NCBI GenBank assembly: GCA_016932295.1
Contig: JAFGDC010000629.1
Location: 1 to 8,099, forward strand
Reading direction: 5' to 3'
Source: a candidate division CSSED10-310 bacterium
Lineage (GTDB): Bacteria; CSSED10-310; JAFGDC01
DNA length: 8,099 nucleotides
Shown here: positions 1 through 8,099 of the stretch, piece after piece
Layout of the letters: every line of letters begins with the position of its first letter
Numbering within the stretch: position 1 is the stretch's first letter
Notes under the pieces: model-generated
Database searches by the model: none
Told to the model about the DNA's origin: nothing
The model's input: the letters and a program-made list of their open reading frames with translations, nothing else
Made by a program: the position numbers and the translations under genes

Positions 1-2139
1 ATCGCCCAGGCCAAGACAGCCTATCATGGACGCACCAAACGACTGACCGGTGAACGAATCACCGCCCGTACCGGTGGTGACTTCCTGCTGGCTGAACCCC
101 GCCAGATCGACTACATGGATGTCTCGCCTCAGCAACTGGTCAGCGTCTCGACTTCACTCATCCCCTTCCTGGAACACGACGATGCCAACCGTGCGCTCAT
201 GGGTTCCAATATGCAGCGCCAGGCCGTGCCGCTGCTCAAGGCGCAAGCCCCGGTGGTGGGCACAGGCATGGAGTACATCGCCGCCTATGACTCGGGCGTG
301 GTGCTTAAGGCCCGTCGCGCCGGGATCGTGGAGACGGTCAGCGCGGATCGCATTATCATTCGCGCCGCCGGAGAAGACGGCCAGTTGCTTCCCAATGCCG
401 ATATCGACATTTACAACCTCGTCAAATACCAGCGCTCCAATCAGAATACCAATATCAACCAGAAGCCGATTGTCAGGCAGGGTCAACTGGTGGAAATCAA
501 CCAGGTGATCGCCGATGGGCCCGCCACCGATCAAGGTGAACTGGCCCTGGGACGAAACGTCCTTGCAGCCTTCATGCCTTGGTGCGGGTACAACTTCGAG
601 GATGCCATCGTCATCAGCGAGAAGATCGTCAAGGAGGATGTGTTCACCTCCATTCACATCGAGGTGTTCGATACCGAAGCCAGGGATACCAAGCTGGGCA
701 AGGAAGAAATTACGCGCGATATACCCAATGTGAGCGAGGAAAACCTTCGCAATCTGGACGAGAGCGGGATCATACGGATCGGTGCCGAGGTCAAGGCCGG
801 GGATGTGCTGGTGGGTAAGATCACACCCAAGGGCGAAACCCAGTTGACGCCCGAGGAGAAGCTGTTGCGCGCCATCTTCGGTGAAAAGGCCGGTGACGTC
901 CGGGATGCGTCTTTGCAAGTGCCGCCCGGTATCGAGGGCACGGTCATCGATGTCCGGATCTTCTCCCGTAAGGGCGCCGACCGCGATGAACGGTCCGTGG
1001 CCATCGAGGAGGAACAGAAGGCGAGGATTGAAAAGGATCTGGCCGACGAACAGCGTCTTATCCGGGAGGATATGTATGCGATGGCCCGACGCCTCCTGGC
1101 GGGTAAGGTGGCGGCGGAAAACCTGCTCCATCCGGTTACCGGCGAGTTCATCCTGAAGAAGAAGGATACGCTCACCGATGACCTCCTGAGCAAGCTGCCT
1201 GATACACTGCTCGAGAAGATCGTCCTGGACGCCAAGGCAAAGAAGGACATCGGGGATCAGCTCAAGGCGTTGTACAAGAAAAGCGGCGAACGCCTCGATA
1301 TCATCCGCACCATCTATGAAGATAAAATTTCCCGCCTCCAGCGCGGCGATGAGCTGCCACCGGGGGTCATCAAGATGGTGAAGGTCTACCTGGCGGTGAA
1401 ACGCAAACTCCAGGTCGGTGACAAGATGGCCGGCCGGCATGGGAACAAGGGCGTGGTCTCAAACATCGTGCCTGAGGCGGATATGCCTTTCCTGCCTGAC
1501 GGTACACCTGTGGATATCGTCCTCAACCCACTCGGCGTCCCGTCCCGCATGAACGTCGGACAGCTCCTGGAAACCAACCTTGGTTGGGCCGCCATGAATC
1601 TCGGTATCACCGTTGCAACGCCGGTATTCGACAGTGCCAGTGAAAGCGAAATCCAGGAAATGCTGGTAAAAGCAGGGCTGCCCGATTCCGGCAAAGCGCT
1701 GTTGATGGATGGCATGAGTGGTGAGCCGTTCGAGCAGCATGTCACCGTAGGCTGCATCTACATCATGAAGCTTGCGCACCTGGTGGATGACAAGATCCAC
1801 GCCCGTTCCATCGGTCCCTATTCACTGGTAACGCAGCAGCCGCTCGGCGGCCGCGCCCAGTTCGGCGGCCAGCGCTTCGGCGAAATGGAAGTCTGGGCGC
1901 TCGAAGCATATGGCGCCGCCTATACCCTGCAGGAACTTCTCACCGTGAAATCAGATGATGTGCTCGGCCGGACCAGGATCTACCAAGCCATCGTCAAGGG
2001 AGAGGCCATGCAGGATCCCGGCGTGCCGGAATCGTTCAACGTGCTGGTGAAGGAACTGCAAAGCCTGGCGTTGGATGTGGAGCTCATAGACACCTCCAAG
2101 TTGCAGTCCGAAAGTCGCGAACGGCTTTTCGTGAGTTGA
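1..2139 (+). CDS. rpoB: DNA-directed RNA polymerase subunit beta, C-terminal part (5' end outside window)
   Basis: This is the beta subunit of RNA polymerase, which with beta' forms the catalytic centre and DNA channel. The frame is open from base 1 to a TGA at 2137-2139, giving 712 codons; by comparison with E. coli the window starts near residue 614 of about 1342, so the rifampicin-resistance cluster lies outside. Visible in order are the [14 protein letters not shown] and [25 protein letters not shown] blocks near residues 38-75 (seen here as [12 protein letters not shown] then [13 protein letters not shown]). GYNFED follows, with active-site E200 and D201 (E. coli E813/D814), then the flap with [21 protein letters not shown] from about 273. 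A helical insertion occupies about 335-448. [12 protein letters not shown] carries catalytic lysines K475 and K483 (E. coli K1065/K1073), and the C-terminal clamp/anchor spans about 593-670. The protein lacks the roughly 55 residues that E. coli has before the ATPVFD motif. An internal ATG at 115 is not the start, because conserved sequence continues upstream to the window edge. Confidence 0.98.
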   Translation: MAQAKTAYHGRTKRLTGERITARTGGDFLLAEPRQIDYMDVSPQQLVSVSTSLIPFLEHDDANRALMGSNMQRQAVPLLKAQAPVVGTGMEYIAAYDSGVVLKARRAGIVETVSADRIIIRAAGEDGQLLPNADIDIYNLVKYQRSNQNTNINQKPIVRQGQLVEINQVIADGPATDQGELALGRNVLAAFMPWCGYNFEDAIVISEKIVKEDVFTSIHIEVFDTEARDTKLGKEEITRDIPNVSEENLRNLDESGIIRIGAEVKAGDVLVGKITPKGETQLTPEEKLLRAIFGEKAGDVRDASLQVPPGIEGTVIDVRIFSRKGADRDERSVAIEEEQKARIEKDLADEQRLIREDMYAMARRLLAGKVAAENLLHPVTGEFILKKKDTLTDDLLSKLPDTLLEKIVLDAKAKKDIGDQLKALYKKSGERLDIIRTIYEDKISRLQRGDELPPGVIKMVKVYLAVKRKLQVGDKMAGRHGNKGVVSNIVPEADMPFLPDGTPVDIVLNPLGVPSRMNVGQLLETNLGWAAMNLGITVATPVFDSASESEIQEMLVKAGLPDSGKALLMDGMSGEPFEQHVTVGCIYIMKLAHLVDDKIHARSIGPYSLVTQQPLGGRAQFGGQRFGEMEVWALEAYGAAYTLQELLTVKSDDVLGRTRIYQAIVKGEAMQDPGVPESFNVLVKELQSLALDVELIDTSKLQSESRERLFVS

Positions 2140-2150
2140 TCGCCCGTTTC

Positions 2151-2158
2151 GGGAGGAA
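2151..2158 (+). promoter_or_regulatory. Ribosome binding site fixing the TTG start of rpoC
   Basis: GGGAGGAA lies in the 24-nt rpoB-rpoC gap, with the GGAGG core at 2152-2156 and 7 nt before TTG at 2164. No ATG or GTG start is available in frame between the rpoB stop and this point, and the first in-frame ATG lies near codon 78, inside the zinc-binding region. The strong site with good spacing therefore supports TTG initiation. Confidence 0.85.
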
Positions 2159-2163
2159 TTGTT

Positions 2164-6894
<4,731 letters not shown>

Positions 6895-6917
6895 CGGTAC
6901 GGCGTTCCGGCATACAA

Positions 6918-6940
6918 CCGCTAGCGGATCTTCGGATCCG
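6918..6940 (+). other. Overlapping palindrome and C(UUCG)G hairpin just after rpoC
   Basis: A perfect 10-bp palindrome, CCGCTAGCGG (6918-6927), overlaps a perfect 6-bp stem, CGGATC / GATCCG (6925-6930 with 6935-6940), closed by a TTCG loop. C(UUCG)G is an exceptionally stable RNA tetraloop. No T-run follows, so it is not a complete intrinsic terminator; it may protect the rpoBC mRNA 3' end or act as a processing or pause site. The role is inference. Confidence 0.55.
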
Positions 6941-6976
6941 TGGTGAGTGAGATCGGCTCGAGTTGATTGGAATCCT

Positions 6977-7014
6977 GGCTGGGTTCGGACCCGGCGTCCG
7001 AATCCAGCCGTTTT
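6977..7014 (+). terminator. Intrinsic terminator of the rpoBC unit
   Basis: The arms GGCTGGGTTCGGAC (6977-6990) and GTCCGAATCCAGCC (6996-7009) pair over 14 positions with a single G-U wobble and enclose a 5-nt loop, CCGGC. GTTTT follows directly at 7010-7014. A long GC-rich stem plus a T-run downstream of rpoC and upstream of a new promoter is the expected form of a rho-independent terminator on this strand. The T-run is short, so termination may be partial and some transcripts may continue into rpsL. Confidence 0.82.
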
Positions 7015-7054
7015 GTCGAATGACGGGAATAGTAGCTCAAGGTAAGTTTTGTCC

Positions 7055-7082
7055 TTGACATCCGACGTTGTGATGCTATTAT
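7055..7082 (+). promoter_or_regulatory. Sigma-70-type promoter for rpsL-rpsG-tuf
   Basis: A perfect -35 TTGACA (7055-7060) is followed by a 16-nt spacer and a -10 TATTAT (7077-7082), with an upstream TG (7074-7075, TGC before the -10) making an extended -10. The start site is probably near 7088-7089, giving a leader of about 27 nt. The stretch after the -10, TCGCC (7083-7087), is GC-leaning, as in promoters repressed by ppGpp; stringent control is inference. It lies just downstream of the rpoBC terminator, so the ribosomal genes have their own start. Confidence 0.85.
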
Positions 7083-7104
7083 TCGCCAGTTTGTTGTAAA
7101 CAGC

Positions 7105-7110
7105 AGGAGG
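7105..7110 (+). promoter_or_regulatory. Ribosome binding site fixing the GTG start of rpsL
   Basis: AGGAGG sits 5 nt before GTG at 7116. It sets the start at GTG, giving the family-standard N-terminus [13 protein letters not shown]. Confidence 0.88.
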
Positions 7111-7115
7111 AGCAA

Positions 7116-7490
7116 GTGCCTACTATTAATCAGCTGATCCGGAAAGGTCGGAAGAAAGTCACCAAGTGGTCGTCAACTCCGGCTCTCAAGAGTTGCCCCC
7201 AGAAGCGCGGTGTGTGTGTGAGGGTGTACACCACTACTCCGAAGAAGCCCAACTCCGCTCTGCGCAAGGTGGCACGTGTACGGCTGACCAATGGAATCGA
7301 AGTGTCGTCCTACATTCCCGGCATCGGGCACAATCTGCAGGAGCATTCCAGTGTCCTGGTGCGTGGTGGTCGTGTCAAGGATTTGCCGGGTGTGCGTTAC
7401 CACATAATCAGAGGGACGCTGGAAAGCACCGGCGTCGATAACAGGCGGCAGGGCCGTTCCAAATACGGCGCCAAGCGGCCCAAGAAGTAA
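7116..7490 (+). CDS. rpsL: 30S ribosomal protein S12
   Basis: S12 sits at the decoding centre of the small subunit, where it monitors codon-anticodon pairing and contacts EF-Tu. At 124 residues it is full length and nearly collinear with E. coli S12. Family blocks are [13 protein letters not shown] at the start, [20 protein letters not shown] (27-46), GHNLQEHS (71-78), [14 protein letters not shown] (83-96) and [10 protein letters not shown] at the end. The lysines at which streptomycin-resistance changes usually occur, K43 and K88 in this numbering (K42/K87 in E. coli mature numbering), are both the ordinary lysine, so no target-site resistance is visible. D89 in KDLPG is the residue methylthiolated by RimO in some bacteria. 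It is the first gene of a unit with its own promoter. Start GTG with AGGAGG 5 nt upstream; stop TAA. rpsG follows after 15 nt. Confidence 0.99.
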   Translation: MPTINQLIRKGRKKVTKWSSTPALKSCPQKRGVCVRVYTTTPKKPNSALRKVARVRLTNGIEVSSYIPGIGHNLQEHSSVLVRGGRVKDLPGVRYHIIRGTLESTGVDNRRQGRSKYGAKRPKK

Positions 7491-7505
7491 GCGAGGGGGT
7501 GCCGG

Positions 7506-7976
7506 ATGGCAAGGAGAAAAGAACCGCCGAAACGGGAAATCCTTCCTGATCCCAAGTTTCGCAGCCAGCTCGTCATGAAGTTCATGAACCACATGATGAA
7601 AAATGGGAAGAAGAGCATCAGTGAAAAGATTCTCTATGATGCGTTTGATATTATTGAAAAGAGGGCGAAGACGGATCCGTTGAAGGTCTTCAAGAAGGCC
7701 GTGGACAACGTCAAGCCGGTGCTCGAGGTGAAATCGCGGCGGGTTGGCGGCGCCACCTACCAGGTACCTATCGAAGTGCGTGCCGATCGGCGGTTGACCT
7801 TGGCCATGAGGTGGATTATCGGGTATTCCCGCAATCGGGCCGAGAAGAGCATGGCGCAGAAACTCGCCGGTGAACTGCTTGATGCCGCGGGCAACAAGGG
7901 GTTGGCGATCAAGAAACGCGAAGATACCCACAAGATGGCCGAGGCTAACAAAGCCTTCGCGCACTATCGGTGGTAG
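7506..7976 (+). CDS. rpsG: 30S ribosomal protein S7
   Basis: S7 nucleates assembly of the 16S rRNA 3' domain (the 30S head) and lies near the E site. It is 156 residues, the usual length, and ends at AHYRW without the longer tail of E. coli K-12. Visible features are the basic N-terminal arm, ILPDPKF (12-18), the helical core, the RNA-binding beta-hairpin [18 protein letters not shown] (74-91), and the C-terminal RWII...[20 protein letters not shown] region. ATG start with GAGGGGG (7493-7499) 6 nt upstream; stop TAG. In E. coli S7 represses the str operon by binding an intercistronic region of about 100 nt between rpsL and rpsG. Here that gap is only 15 nt, so this form of autoregulation cannot work in the same place. 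tuf, not fusA, follows after 47 nt. Confidence 0.99.
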   Translation: MARRKEPPKREILPDPKFRSQLVMKFMNHMMKNGKKSISEKILYDAFDIIEKRAKTDPLKVFKKAVDNVKPVLEVKSRRVGGATYQVPIEVRADRRLTLAMRWIIGYSRNRAEKSMAQKLAGELLDAAGNKGLAIKKREDTHKMAEANKAFAHYRW

Positions 7977-8023
7977 GACATTGAACACTATGAGAAAGAA
8001 AGTTTTCTTCGAGGAGAGGAATC

Positions 8024-8099
8024 ATGGGTAAGGAGAAATTCGAGCGGACGAAGCCGCACGTGAACATTGGGACGATCGGTCACATCGATCATGGCAAGA
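8024..8099 (+). CDS. tuf: Elongation factor Tu, N-terminal fragment (cut by window end)
   Basis: EF-Tu is the GTPase that brings aminoacyl-tRNA to the ribosomal A site. Only 25 codons are present: [20 protein letters not shown] then IDHGK. The [16 protein letters not shown] block is diagnostic of EF-Tu, and GHIDHGK (19-25) is the start of the G1 P-loop. EF-G would instead begin with a block like RNIGIMAHIDAGKTT, so this is not fusA. ATG at 8024 is preceded by the purine-rich GAGGAGAGGA (8011-8020), with GAGGAG 7 nt upstream. It is probably co-transcribed with rpsL-rpsG, since I see no promoter in the 47-nt gap. Isoleucine rather than valine in HIDHGK is a normal variant. Confidence 0.96.
   Translation, partial: MGKEKFERTKPHVNIGTIGHIDHGK

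Noticed and set aside
115..117. ATG at 115 as the start of a short RpoB-like protein
   Set aside because: The same frame stays open to base 1 and encodes RpoB-like sequence upstream, so the gene is cut by the window edge and does not start here.
154..1440. A 428-codon open frame on the - strand opposite rpoB
   Set aside because: The + strand encodes highly conserved RpoB throughout. The antisense translation shows no recognisable domain and is explained by third-position GC bias in the sense gene.
7116..7490. Streptomycin-resistance substitutions in S12
   Set aside because: Both usual resistance positions carry the ordinary lysine (K43 and K88).
7173..7988. A 271-codon open frame on the - strand spanning rpsL and rpsG
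   Set aside because: It lies entirely opposite two conserved ribosomal protein genes and shows no family motif, so I treat it as a shadow frame.
8024..8099. The last gene as fusA (EF-G), as expected in a str operon
   Set aside because: The N-terminal [25 protein letters not shown] block is that of EF-Tu; EF-G has an AHIDAGK P-loop with a different leader.

Overview
This window carries a conserved bacterial transcription and translation locus, with every gene on the + strand. In order it holds the C-terminal half of rpoB (RNA polymerase beta), complete rpoC (beta'), a 221-bp intergenic control region, complete rpsL (S12) and rpsG (S7), and the first 25 codons of tuf (EF-Tu), which is cut by the right edge. 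Coding density is high, base composition looks moderately GC-rich, and I see no mobile element, CRISPR array, tRNA or rRNA.

Organism: the proteins are unmistakably from a Gram-negative-type bacterium. RpoB has the large insertion between the flap and the GDK/GNK active-site lysines that is shared by Proteobacteria and several related phyla. RpoC has a trigger-loop insertion, and its N-terminus ([11 protein letters not shown]...) is of the kind I associate with Desulfobacterota-like bacteria. However, RpoB lacks a segment of about 55 residues near its C-terminus that E. coli has, and the RpoC trigger-loop insertion is about twice the E. coli size. I read this as a deep-branching lineage near Desulfobacterota, Nitrospirota, NC10 or similar, and I cannot fix the phylum from memory.

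Layout: rpoB (1-2139, open on the left) and rpoC (2164-6894, TTG start) are 24 nt apart with a strong ribosome binding site between them, so they form one transcription unit. Downstream of rpoC come a small C(UUCG)G hairpin and then a 14-bp-stem intrinsic terminator with a T-run (6977-7014). A consensus-like promoter with an extended -10 (7055-7082) then starts a separate unit, rpsL (GTG start) - rpsG - tuf. The usual fusA (EF-G) between rpsG and tuf is absent.

Function: RpoB and RpoC are the two catalytic subunits of RNA polymerase. S12 and S7 are 30S subunit proteins, in the decoding centre and the head respectively, and EF-Tu delivers aminoacyl-tRNA. The most notable features are the doubled trigger-loop insertion in RpoC with internal barrel-like repeats, a possible zinc-binding CCCH cluster inside it, and the missing fusA. 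Otherwise this is an ordinary housekeeping region, and I found no evidence of an unknown multi-gene system.
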